A stretch of 64,000 nt of DNA from Shimia sagamensis (GTDB lineage Bacteria > Pseudomonadota > Alphaproteobacteria > Rhodobacterales > Rhodobacteraceae). The position numbers and the translations under genes are program-made. Below are positions 43,914 through 51,892 of this stretch, piece after piece. A model generated the notes under the pieces. That model ran no database searches, was not told where the DNA came from, and was given only the letters and a program-made list of their open reading frames with translations. Each line of letters begins with the position of its first letter. Within the stretch, counting starts at the first letter, position 1. The DNA lies in assembly GCF_900182745.1 (NCBI RefSeq), contig NZ_FXTY01000005.1:372001-436000 (forward strand). Direction: 5' to 3'.

Positions 43914-45839
43914 CTACCCCGGCGTGTACCAAATCGGCGAGGTATAAGCGCGCTCCGTGGTGATCATCGGTACCGCCGCATCCATCTCCACACCAAAGCG
44001 TTTGGCCTCATAGGCGGTCCAGCGCGGCGTCGGGATTTCAATCACCCGCGCATAATAAAACGCCGACAAACTGGCCTCAAAATCCGGATCTTGCCACGTC
44101 CCTATCAACTCCGCCGCGCCAATACTGTTGGTCCAGGTCGCATTGGCCACATCCACCGTATTGCCAACATCCGGCAGCTTGCCGTTCGCACCGATCTCCC
44201 GGTCTCCGGACCACGCCACGTCGTAAATTTTTTCTTGTGTCTGGCCACCTGCATCCAGCCAGCCTTTCACAATTTGAATGCGGTCCAGATTGCCCGAAAG
44301 CGGGTCTTTGAGCGCCGCAAAAAGGAAGGTTGGCGCTTGGCCATCTTCCGTCATCGCCAAATTACCGCCCATCGGCACCCCTTTGGCATAGCCCGCATCC
44401 GCAGGCAGGCGGCTCAGCGCATCTTCATCGGTAAAATTGTATCCCGCAAAAAACCGCACCATCATGCGGGATCCGGTGGTGGCATAAGTTTCCTTGCGCA
44501 TCATCGCGTCAAAAATCGCTGCCCGCGTGTTTTCGCGCGCCCAAACTGCGCCAAGACCCCCTGCGGCCTGTTTCCAACCATAGATCGACAAGTCCGGATC
44601 CGGCGCTTCAATCACAATGTGCTTCCAGCGCTCTGGCTCTGGCTCTACCCCGGAGTGCTTGCCAAAGAAGTTGTCTTCCTGAGCCGTCGCCATACCAGTG
44701 TGTGAGTCTGTCGCCCCCACCATGCCAAACTTAAACGGGTTCACCCCGAGTTCTTGTTCAATCTTCAAACCCCGCTTCAGCGCCTCCCGTGCGTATTCCG
44801 CCGGCAGCATTTCCGGCGTTTTCGACTCAGTCCCATTTAGGTTGGACGCGTCCCAGGTATCAAAATCCGCAAATTCATCATCCGGGCTCAAGAACGGATG
44901 CGCCTCTCCATCCCCTTTGATCTGTGTGGGCTCGTAAATTGGTTCAAACCGCGCCCGCATCTCGACAATCTCACGGGTCAGCTCCGATCCATCCCACGCG
45001 TTCATCGAGAACATGCGCCCATTGGACAGATTGCCGTTGTGCGCAATTGCCAAAACTTCGCCCCCGGTGCGGGCTTCATACTCCGCCAAATAGTCCCATA
45101 GGTCTTCGGGGTTTTTGCTGTCAAATTGTGAAAACGGCCGGGTCTGATTGGCCCGCAGGCTATCGTCGCGAAACAACACATTGCGGTGCAGGTTGTTGGC
45201 CCCTTCGGTGGTGTACTCATAACCAATGATCGCCGAAAACACACCCGGCTGGTTAAACCGATCCGCCAGCGCCGTGTAATTTTCCCACGCGTGTTTTATG
45301 GCCTTGGGATTATCAATTGGCGGCACATCCCCGGACAGCGAAGCCACAATCTCCATCGCAGTGTCAAAAGTAACCTGCGGATCACCAGCCGATAGTTTTT
45401 CATACCATTCTTTGCCTTTGGGTGTGGACAGTATCTCCGCATCCCCGCCCAAAAGCTGCGGCATCAACCCGTACATCTCCGCGTGGTCTGACACCACCAA
45501 CCAATCCAATGGCCGCGATAGCTTTGCCCGCAGACCATGTGTGGTGGTCACCTCTTCGCCGCGCGCAAACCGGAACGCATCCTCTTGTGACAACCGCGTC
45601 ATAGTACCTGCATCCACAGACACCATCGTGTGCAAATGGCTGTCGCCCCAAAGCGGCACCTGCGGGAAGTTCCGCCCGGCGTAGGGCGAATACCCATCGG
45701 GCGAGAGCACCACCTCAGTGTCCTCTTTTTCAGTACTGTATTCTTGGGCACCGGCGCTGGTTGTAAGCGTCAATCCTGTCATAGAAAGGGCGGCTAAAAA
45801 GAAATGTGCATTACGTGAGTTCCAAAGAGCCTTAGGCAC
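43914..45839 (-). CDS. DUF3604 domain exported protein
   Basis: This 641-residue protein has a signal peptide (hydrophobic stretch HFFLAALSMTGLTLTTSAGAQ) and a DUF3604 domain. The domain has a PHP-like metal motif (LWGDSHLHTMVSVDAGT), WLVVSDHAEMYGL, VLAIAHNGNLSNGRMF and FGMVGATDSHTGMATAQEDNFFGK, rich in His and Asp. The family is thought to be metal-dependent hydrolases of unknown substrate. A GTG at 45839 is the best start, with GGAGG 5 bp upstream. It is probably periplasmic. A TetR gene lies 166 bp upstream on the same strand. Confidence 0.85.
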   Translation of the reverse strand: MPKALWNSRNAHFFLAALSMTGLTLTTSAGAQEYSTEKEDTEVVLSPDGYSPYAGRNFPQVPLWGDSHLHTMVSVDAGTMTRLSQEDAFRFARGEEVTTTHGLRAKLSRPLDWLVVSDHAEMYGLMPQLLGGDAEILSTPKGKEWYEKLSAGDPQVTFDTAMEIVASLSGDVPPIDNPKAIKHAWENYTALADRFNQPGVFSAIIGYEYTTEGANNLHRNVLFRDDSLRANQTRPFSQFDSKNPEDLWDYLAEYEARTGGEVLAIAHNGNLSNGRMFSMNAWDGSELTREIVEMRARFEPIYEPTQIKGDGEAHPFLSPDDEFADFDTWDASNLNGTESKTPEMLPAEYAREALKRGLKIEQELGVNPFKFGMVGATDSHTGMATAQEDNFFGKHSGVEPEPERWKHIVIEAPDPDLSIYGWKQAAGGLGAVWARENTRAAIFDAMMRKETYATTGSRMMVRFFAGYNFTDEDALSRLPADAGYAKGVPMGGNLAMTEDGQAPTFLFAALKDPLSGNLDRIQIVKGWLDAGGQTQEKIYDVAWSGDREIGANGKLPDVGNTVDVANATWTNSIGAAELIGTWQDPDFEASLSAFYYARVIEIPTPRWTAYEAKRFGVEMDAAVPMITTERAYTSPIWYTPG

Positions 45840-46005
45840 GGCATCCTCCAAGCAACAATCTAAGCAAAAGTATTTGGGACGCGCCTGGCCATAAATTCAC
45901 GCCAAACGCGCAAGTCAATTGGCGGCAGCCTAACACAGTTGCCCCCCCAATCCATCAACTTGTACCTGAAACAGCCGTCTAAGGCCGGTGCTGCCAACTC
46001 ATTTG

Positions 46006-46629
46006 CTACCGCTGCGCGCCATACCGCGCCATGAACATCTCCACCGCGCCATCCACCACATAGTCGATCTCGCCCTGCGCAAAATCGGTCTGCACCCCGG
46101 TCACCTGTCGCAAAAACAACCCAGCTTTGCACAGCTCTGCAAATTGATCAGCTGCAAGGCCAAAATCGTCGACCTGCAATTCGCCGCGCTCTTCCGCCAT
46201 GTAGAAGAACTCAATGAGGCGGGTTTTCAAAATCCCCGGCCCAGTCTCATAAAACTGTCGCCCAATATCCGGAAACCGGTCACCTTCAGACACACAGACG
46301 CGAAACATATTGCGCCCAAAGTCCGACAGGATGATCTCCATCAACCCACGGCCAACAATGCCCAGCACCTCTGGCACAGGCTGCCCAAGATCCACCTGCG
46401 CCTCAAGCCCTTCTGCCTGTAAAATGCACTCCCGCCGCGCTACTTCGGCAAACAACATGCGCTTGTCTGGAAAGTAGTTATACAACGTCGCCTTAGAAAC
46501 GCCGGCCTTCTGCGCAATCACATCCATGCTCACGCTTTCAAAGCCGTGGGACATGAACAACGCCCTTGCGCTGTCCACCACCTGTGCAAACTTGCGCCCC
46601 TTTTTCAGGATCGCCACAGTGTCCGTCAT
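46006..46629 (-). CDS. TetR family regulator
   Basis: This 207-residue regulator has a TetR helix-turn-helix (VVDSARALFMSHGFESVSMDVIAQKAGVSKATLYNYFPDKRMLFAEVARRE) and a TetR_C-type ligand domain with VPEVLGIVGRGLMEIILSD. It is divergent from mbfA with a 135-bp shared region. It might control itself, the DUF3604 gene downstream, or both. No clear operator for it was found. Confidence 0.87.
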   Translation of the reverse strand: MTDTVAILKKGRKFAQVVDSARALFMSHGFESVSMDVIAQKAGVSKATLYNYFPDKRMLFAEVARRECILQAEGLEAQVDLGQPVPEVLGIVGRGLMEIILSDFGRNMFRVCVSEGDRFPDIGRQFYETGPGILKTRLIEFFYMAEERGELQVDDFGLAADQFAELCKAGLFLRQVTGVQTDFAQGEIDYVVDGAVEMFMARYGAQR

Positions 46630-46735
46630 AGTTCAGTCATAGGCGTTATCCGGCCTCCCGGTGAATGTGATGGGTACAATACACCGCCCGCTTCCTTTGC
46701 AGCAAGCGCTTGCACCTCACAAAACGGTATGGTTG

Positions 46736-46752
46736 TTTAGAATTATTCTAAA
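46736..46752. promoter_or_regulatory. Iron control element (ICE, Irr box)
   Basis: TTTAGAA-TTA-TTCTAAA is a perfect 7-bp palindrome around 3 bp, identical to the Irr-binding ICE consensus of alphaproteobacteria. It ends 12 bp before the mbfA start, so binding by Irr under low iron would block mbfA. Confidence 0.88.
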
Positions 46753-46764
46753 CTGGAGTAATTC

Positions 46765-47739
46765 ATGCGCTTTCTGCCGTCCCGCAAACGCCTCAAAGAT
46801 CTCAGTGAACAGGAAGTCCTCGCACTGGCGATTGCCTCTGAGGAAGATGACGCCCGTATCTACCGCAGCTTTGCGCAACACCTGCGTGAGGATTACCCCG
46901 CCTCCGCAGCGGTGTTTGAGGACATGGCCGCAGAAGAGGACAGCCACCGCCAGACGCTGATTGACCAACACTGCGCCCGCTTTAGCGACACCATTCCGTT
47001 GATCCGCCGAGAACATGTCGCCGGATTTCACACACGCGCGCCTTTGTGGCTGACTGCCAATCTGTCGCTTGAAGCAATCCGCGCACAGGCCGCAGGCATG
47101 GAGCAGGACGCGGAAAACTTCTACCTCAATGCCATGAAACAGGTCAGCAACGCGGACACCCGCAAGCTGCTGGGCGATCTGGCCGCTGCCGAGGCAGGCC
47201 ACCAATCCACCGCAGTCAAAATGGCAGAAAAGCACCTCGACCCTGCCACGCGTGATGAGGAAAACAACAAAGCCAACCGTCAGTTCCTTCTGACATGGGT
47301 GCAACCCGGCCTTGCGGGCCTGATGGATGGTTCTGTCTCCACCCTCGCGCCGATCTTTGCCACCGCCTTTGCCACCCAAGACACGCACACCACTTTTCTC
47401 GTGGGCCTTGCCGCCTCTGTCGGTGCGGGCATCTCCATGGGCTTCACCGAAGCAGCCAGCGACGACGGTGAACTCTCCGGCCGTGGCTCCCCCGTGAAAC
47501 GCGGCTTTGCCTCTGGCATCATGACCACGCTGGGTGGTTTGGGCCACGCCCTGCCTTACCTGATCACCGATTTCTGGACCGCCACCGTGATTGCTCTCAT
47601 CGTTGTGTTTGTGGAGCTCTGGGCGATTGTCTGGATCCAGAACCGCTTTATGAAAACCCCCTTTGGCCGCGCCACGTTCCAAGTGGTGCTGGGCGGCGCA
47701 CTGGTGTTTGCAGCGGGTGCCCTCATCGGCGGCGGTTAA
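46765..47739 (+). CDS. mbfA: Membrane-bound ferritin/iron exporter MbfA
   Basis: The 324-residue protein joins an N-terminal ferritin-like di-iron domain (EQEVLALAIASEEDDARIYRSFAQHL, EDMAAEEDSHRQTLID, LGDLAAAEAGHQSTA) to a C-terminal VIT1/CCC1-type membrane domain (LTWVQPGLAGLMDGSVSTLAPIFATAFA and following helices). This is MbfA, an iron exporter that protects against iron and peroxide stress in Rhizobiales. The ICE site directly in front fits Irr control, with expression rising when iron is plentiful. GGAG lies before the ATG. Confidence 0.94.
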   Translation: MRFLPSRKRLKDLSEQEVLALAIASEEDDARIYRSFAQHLREDYPASAAVFEDMAAEEDSHRQTLIDQHCARFSDTIPLIRREHVAGFHTRAPLWLTANLSLEAIRAQAAGMEQDAENFYLNAMKQVSNADTRKLLGDLAAAEAGHQSTAVKMAEKHLDPATRDEENNKANRQFLLTWVQPGLAGLMDGSVSTLAPIFATAFATQDTHTTFLVGLAASVGAGISMGFTEAASDDGELSGRGSPVKRGFASGIMTTLGGLGHALPYLITDFWTATVIALIVVFVELWAIVWIQNRFMKTPFGRATFQVVLGGALVFAAGALIGGG

Positions 47740-47791
47740 CGCGTTAACAAGGGACATTTGCCAACATGCCCAAACCTGCTAAGGCTGGCGC

Positions 47792-48721
47792 ATGTTGGCA
47801 ATCTTTCTGAAAACACTGCCGTTTTTTGCAATCATCGGCCTGGGCTACTGGGCCGGTCGCACCCGTTTCTTTTCGGCGGAAGCCACGGCCTATCTCACCA
47901 AGTTTGTCTTCTACTTCGCCCTCTCAGCTATGCTGTTTCGCTTCTCCGCCAATCTCAGCCTCGCCGAAGTGCTCAACTGGCGCCTGATCGGCGGCTACCT
48001 CATGGGCTGCGTCGCGGTCTACGGCCTGGCGACCCTTGTGGCCATGGTACGCAAACAGGACATCGCCACCGCCGCTGTAGAGGCGCAATGCGCCACCATC
48101 GGCAATGTAGGTTTCCTTGGCGTACCCATGTTGACCCTCTTGATGGGCGCAGAGGCCATTGGCCCCGTGATGATGGTGCTGGCCGTTGACCTGATTGTCT
48201 TTTCCAGCCTGATTGTGATCCTGATCACAGGCTCACGTGACGGCCGCATGCACCTCGGCGTTTTGAAAACCGTCACCATGGGCCTGGTGCGCAATCCGAT
48301 GATTGTCGCCATCTCCCTTGGTTTCATTTGGTCCGCCCTGGAAATCCCGATCCCGGACCCGATGAACGAATTCCTCGCCATTCTTGGCGGCGCGGCCACC
48401 CCCGGCGCACTCTTTGCCATCGGCGCGTCCCTTGCGGGCAAATCCGCCGAACGCGCCGAAGTCGCACTCTGGCTCACCTTTGCCAAGCTGATCCTGCACC
48501 CCCTGTGTGTCGCCATCGCCGTGTTGTGGCTGCTGCCAATTGACACCTATTCCGCCTCCGTTGTGATCGCCGCTGCAGCGCTCCCCGTGGCCGGAAACGT
48601 CTATATGCTGGCGCAACATTACGGCGTTGCGCCACACCGCGCATCGGCGGCAATCCTCTTCTCCACGCTGTTCTCCATCGCCACCGTCAGTGTTGTGATT
48701 GCATGGGTCTCTCAACTCTGA
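47792..48721 (+). CDS. AEC family transporter
   Basis: The 309-residue membrane protein has about ten helices in two five-helix halves, with LPFFAIIGLGYWAGRTRFFSAEATAYLTKFVFYFALSAMLFRF near the start and PNMILLNPLCVAIAV-type helices near the end. AEC (auxin-efflux-carrier-like) proteins move small organic acids such as malate or malonate. It follows mbfA by 52 bp but has an unrelated role. fghA follows 39 bp later. Confidence 0.85.
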   Translation: MLAIFLKTLPFFAIIGLGYWAGRTRFFSAEATAYLTKFVFYFALSAMLFRFSANLSLAEVLNWRLIGGYLMGCVAVYGLATLVAMVRKQDIATAAVEAQCATIGNVGFLGVPMLTLLMGAEAIGPVMMVLAVDLIVFSSLIVILITGSRDGRMHLGVLKTVTMGLVRNPMIVAISLGFIWSALEIPIPDPMNEFLAILGGAATPGALFAIGASLAGKSAERAEVALWLTFAKLILHPLCVAIAVLWLLPIDTYSASVVIAAAALPVAGNVYMLAQHYGVAPHRASAAILFSTLFSIATVSVVIAWVSQL

Positions 48722-48760
48722 CATCGTGGACCTCGACCCTTTTGGCAGGAGGCCAACCCC

Positions 48761-49594
48761 ATGGAAATCATCTCAGAAAACCGCGCCTTTGGTGGCACCC
48801 AAGGCGTGTATAGCCACAGTTCCCACAGCACCCGCTGTGACATGACTTTTGGCCTGTTCCTGCCGGAAGAAGCCCAAATGGGCCCCGTCCCGGTGATCTG
48901 GTATCTCTCCGGCCTGACCTGTACCCACGAAAATGCCATGGTCAAAGCGGGTGCCCAGCAATGGGCGGCCGAACAAGGCATCGCCCTTGTTTTCCCAGAC
49001 ACCTCGCCCCGCGGCGAGACTGTTGCCGATGATCCGGCGTATGACCTTGGCAAAGGCGCAGGCTTTTACGTGAACGCCACCCAAGCGCCCTGGACCCCAC
49101 ATTACAACATGTGGGACTACATCACCGAAGACCTGCCATCCTTCCTGCAAGAAGACTTCCCGCTCGACCTGTCCCGCCAATCCATCATGGGCCATTCCAT
49201 GGGCGGCCACGGCGCGCTGACCATGGCGATGTCCTTGCCGGGCCGTTTCCGCTCTGTGTCTGCCTTTGCCCCGATCTCAAACCCCACAGCCTCTGAATGG
49301 GGCCGCAAACAGCTCACCGCTTATCTGGGCGACGACGAGTCCACTTGGGCCGCGCATGACGCCACCCTGTTGATGCAAGACAAAGGCTTTGACGGCCCCA
49401 TGCTGGTCGACACCGGCACCAACGATCAGTTCATTGACCTGCTGTGTCCCGAAGCACTCGCCGCAGCCGCCAATGCCCGCCGCCAAGAAGCCACGCTGCG
49501 CCTGCAAAAAGGCTATGATCACAGCTACTTCTTTGTTTCCACCTTCATGGAAGAGCACATCGCCTTCCATGCGGAAGCTTTGTACGCAGATTAA
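48761..49594 (+). CDS. fghA: S-formylglutathione hydrolase
   Basis: This 277-residue esterase-D-type hydrolase converts S-formylglutathione to formate and glutathione, completing the pathway begun by AdhC. It has YLSGLTCTHENAMVKAGAQQWAAEQGIALVFPDTSPRG, the nucleophile elbow IMGHSMGGHGAL (Ser146), VDTGTNDQF with the catalytic Asp, and KGYDHSYFFV with the His. The length is normal. AGGAGG precedes the ATG. Its stop lies directly against the structured element before yaiI. Confidence 0.95.
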   Translation: MEIISENRAFGGTQGVYSHSSHSTRCDMTFGLFLPEEAQMGPVPVIWYLSGLTCTHENAMVKAGAQQWAAEQGIALVFPDTSPRGETVADDPAYDLGKGAGFYVNATQAPWTPHYNMWDYITEDLPSFLQEDFPLDLSRQSIMGHSMGGHGALTMAMSLPGRFRSVSAFAPISNPTASEWGRKQLTAYLGDDESTWAAHDATLLMQDKGFDGPMLVDTGTNDQFIDLLCPEALAAAANARRQEATLRLQKGYDHSYFFVSTFMEEHIAFHAEALYAD

Positions 49595-49692
49595 GGCACT
49601 TTCTGTTTTGGAGAATTAGGCGTATCGGTTCTCCGCGTTCGAGCCGAAGGTGAGAGGCAGCGGAAACCGATGCAATTAAAACGGAAAGTGCC
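49595..49692 (+). promoter_or_regulatory. Structured 98-nt element before yaiI
   Basis: The outer arms (49595-49609 and 49678-49692) pair over 15 bp with one G-U. The right arm contains GGAAAG, the only likely ribosome-binding site for yaiI, 8 bp before its ATG. Inside, two folds compete. One is GGAGAA/TTCTCC (610-615 with 629-634). The other is a 9-bp helix (622-630 with 665-673) extended by CCGC/GCGG (633-636 with 660-663). This looks like a cis-acting RNA switch, or less likely a short inverted-repeat element. Confidence 0.6.
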
Positions 49693-49695
49693 AAC

Positions 49696-50148
49696 ATGAC
49701 AGCCATCTATGTGGATGCCGACGCCTGCCCGGTGAAAGCCGAAGTTGAACGCGTGGGCACCCGTCACAAAGTGAACATCTACGTTGTCTCCAACGGCGGG
49801 CTGCGCCCCTCGCAGAACCCGCTGGTGGAAAACGTGATTGTGCCCGAAGGCCCTGATGTAGCTGACATGTGGATCGCAGACCGCGCCAAAACAGGCGACG
49901 TTGTGATCACCGGCGACATCCCTCTGGCGGCAAAATGTGTCGAAAGCGGTGCACGTGTGCTCAAACACAACGGCGAAGCTTTGACCTCCGCCAACATCGG
50001 CAACGTCTTGGCCACCCGAGACCTCATGACCGATCTGCGCGCCGCAGATCCCTTCCGTCAGGGCGGCGGCAAAGGTTTCACCAAAGCCGACCGCTCGCGA
50101 TTTCTAGAGGCTTTGGAGCGAGAACTGCGCGCCGCCGCGCGCGCCTAG
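49696..50148 (+). CDS. yaiI: YaiI/YqxD family (DUF188) protein
   Basis: The 150-residue protein matches the DUF188 family: [33 protein letters not shown] at the start, [35 protein letters not shown] in the middle, and [23 protein letters not shown] at the end. The fold is PIN-like with conserved acidic residues, which suggests a nuclease, but its role is unknown. A 98-nt structured element ending 3 bp before the ATG may hide the ribosome-binding site. The last 4 bp overlap the convergent serine hydrolase gene. Confidence 0.9.
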   Translation: MTAIYVDADACPVKAEVERVGTRHKVNIYVVSNGGLRPSQNPLVENVIVPEGPDVADMWIADRAKTGDVVITGDIPLAAKCVESGARVLKHNGEALTSANIGNVLATRDLMTDLRAADPFRQGGGKGFTKADRSRFLEALERELRAAARA

Positions 50149-51323
50149 GGCACTTTGTTCAATCCCTCAGCAATAGCGCGAAACGCGGCCATGGCCTCAA
50201 CTTCGTGAGATTTGAAGTCGGGATCTGCCGACATCTTTACAATGACCGTGTCCGTGTTTGGGCTGACGTAGATAAACTGCCCCCAGATACCAATCGCCGA
50301 GAAATCATCCTGTCGACCATCTGGCAGCCACCACTGGTAGCCATAGCCCCAATGCGTGTCGACGTTTCCTCGGGCCAATCGAGGCGCGCTTGCGGTGGTT
50401 GCCTCTGAAACCCAATCCGCAGGCACAACCTGTTGTCCCTGATACTGCCCGCCTTGCGCAAACAGGACCCCAAAGCGCGCAAAATCCCGCGCCGTGGCGT
50501 TCAACCCCCAGAAAGACAGCACATTGCCATACAAATCTGTCGACCAACTGGCTTCAGCCTCTGCCGCCAAGGGGTGCCAGAGCGTTTGCTGCATATAGCT
50601 GGCAACCGACATACCCGAGACCGATTTGATCAGCTGCCCAAGCGCCTGCGTGTTCAGGCTGGCATACTGAAACTCCTGGCCGGCCGCACCAAGCGACCCG
50701 TAGTTGCCCATAACACGCTCCACCGACCGGAATTTCAAAAACATCTTGTCATAGATCGTAAAAGCATCCGTGCTTTTGTCGTCATACACCTCGGAAAAGG
50801 CGATGCCCGAGGACATGGTCAAAACGTCTGAAATGGCCACGCCATCAAAACCGGATCCAGCAAGCGCAGGCACATATTTGGTGATCGGCTCATGAATATC
50901 GTCAATCAGCCCGTCATGCACCGCAATGCCAACCAACGTGCTGACAAACGACTTCGCGACCGAGAACGACGTCACCAGATCGCTCTCCGAATTGCCTTGG
51001 AAATAGGCCTCATGCACAAGGTCACCTCTGTGCACCACAAGAAACGCGGTGGTCTCGCTGCGCGCCAGAAACTCTGAAAGATTGCGCGCTTTACCCTCAA
51101 AAACATATGTCTCGGCAATGGGGGTGATCGCGACATCATAGGCCGCGGGTTTTGAAGCGCGTGCAATTGGCACTGTCGGAAATGCATCGGACAGGCTTCT
51201 GAAACGCTCCACGCGATGGTCCGGATCAAACAGCGTCATTTTGGGCCAGGCGTAACCAAACGCAAAATACCCAGCAGCGGCAAGTAACGCCGCCGCAAGT
51301 GTGAGGAAGAGAGGATGTGTCAT
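50145..51323 (-). CDS. Beta-lactamase-family serine hydrolase
   Basis: The 392-residue protein has an N-terminal signal or anchor ([23 protein letters not shown]) and the class C beta-lactamase/esterase fold. The SxxK motif is [14 protein letters not shown], and a YxN-like motif lies in [23 protein letters not shown] and a late [11 protein letters not shown] occupy the KTG region. It could be an esterase, peptidase or penicillin-binding-like enzyme. It is likely anchored in the periplasm. It is preceded by an ArsR gene on the same strand. Confidence 0.88.
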   Translation of the reverse strand: MTHPLFLTLAAALLAAAGYFAFGYAWPKMTLFDPDHRVERFRSLSDAFPTVPIARASKPAAYDVAITPIAETYVFEGKARNLSEFLARSETTAFLVVHRGDLVHEAYFQGNSESDLVTSFSVAKSFVSTLVGIAVHDGLIDDIHEPITKYVPALAGSGFDGVAISDVLTMSSGIAFSEVYDDKSTDAFTIYDKMFLKFRSVERVMGNYGSLGAAGQEFQYASLNTQALGQLIKSVSGMSVASYMQQTLWHPLAAEAEASWSTDLYGNVLSFWGLNATARDFARFGVLFAQGGQYQGQQVVPADWVSEATTASAPRLARGNVDTHWGYGYQWWLPDGRQDDFSAIGIWGQFIYVSPNTDTVIVKMSADPDFKSHEVEAMAAFRAIAEGLNKVP

Positions 51324-51390
51324 AGTTTTTTCATTGTCATTTCGCGAAATTACGATATATTAAGCCAAAAAAAAGAGACAGCCGCTCAGC

Positions 51391-51672
51391 TCAGCAACAT
51401 GTCAGCCAATGCTGCAACATGCTCAGAACCTCATTCACTGCCTTTTTGTTGACCGTGTAGCGCACCTGGCGGTCCACTTTTTCCGATTGAAGAATGCCCG
51501 CCTTACGCAGGATGGTCAGATGCTCAGACGCAGTGGATTGCGCGATCCCCATGCGTTCGGCAATTTCGCCCACGCTGTGGGCTTCTTTGTCACTGAACAC
51601 CCGGAACAGGATGTCCTGCCGGTTTTCATTGGCCAGCGCCCGAAAGACGTCCAAGAGATCGCTCTGCTGCAT
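51391..51672 (-). CDS. ArsR family regulator
   Basis: This 93-residue winged-helix repressor has LLDVFRALANENRQDILFRVFSDKEAHSVGEIAERMGIAQSTASEHLTILRKAGILQSEKVDRQVRYTVN. No metal-site CxC motif is seen in the recognition helix, but the C-terminus ends WLTCC. It lies 67 bp upstream of the serine hydrolase on the same strand and may control it. The signal is unknown. Confidence 0.85.
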   Translation of the reverse strand: MQQSDLLDVFRALANENRQDILFRVFSDKEAHSVGEIAERMGIAQSTASEHLTILRKAGILQSEKVDRQVRYTVNKKAVNEVLSMLQHWLTCC

Positions 51673-51892
51673 CTGAACCCTACACTTCGCACATTCCCGA
51701 TATGTCGATACTTAGAGATCAGCCTGCTGTCAATCAATGAAACTCTCTGGATCAGACTTCGAATTTGGAAACAGCAAAACCGCAGCCCCACGAGTTCTGC
51801 CAACCCCTCAGCCGAACCGTCGCGCCACGCCTAGGCGCGACGCAAAGCAGAGATCCGCCCTGATGCTCTTGGATCAGTGTGCCACACTTTGG

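Noticed and set aside
45860..46132. 90-codon open frame on the minus strand before the DUF3604 gene
   Set aside because: It overlaps the end of the TetR gene in another frame and looks like random GC-rich sequence.
49685..50156. GGCACTTT/AAAGTGCC copies on both sides of yaiI suggesting a mobile cassette
   Set aside because: The 8-mer also occurs at several unrelated places in the window, and no target duplication is seen. Only the 15-bp helix before yaiI is beyond chance.
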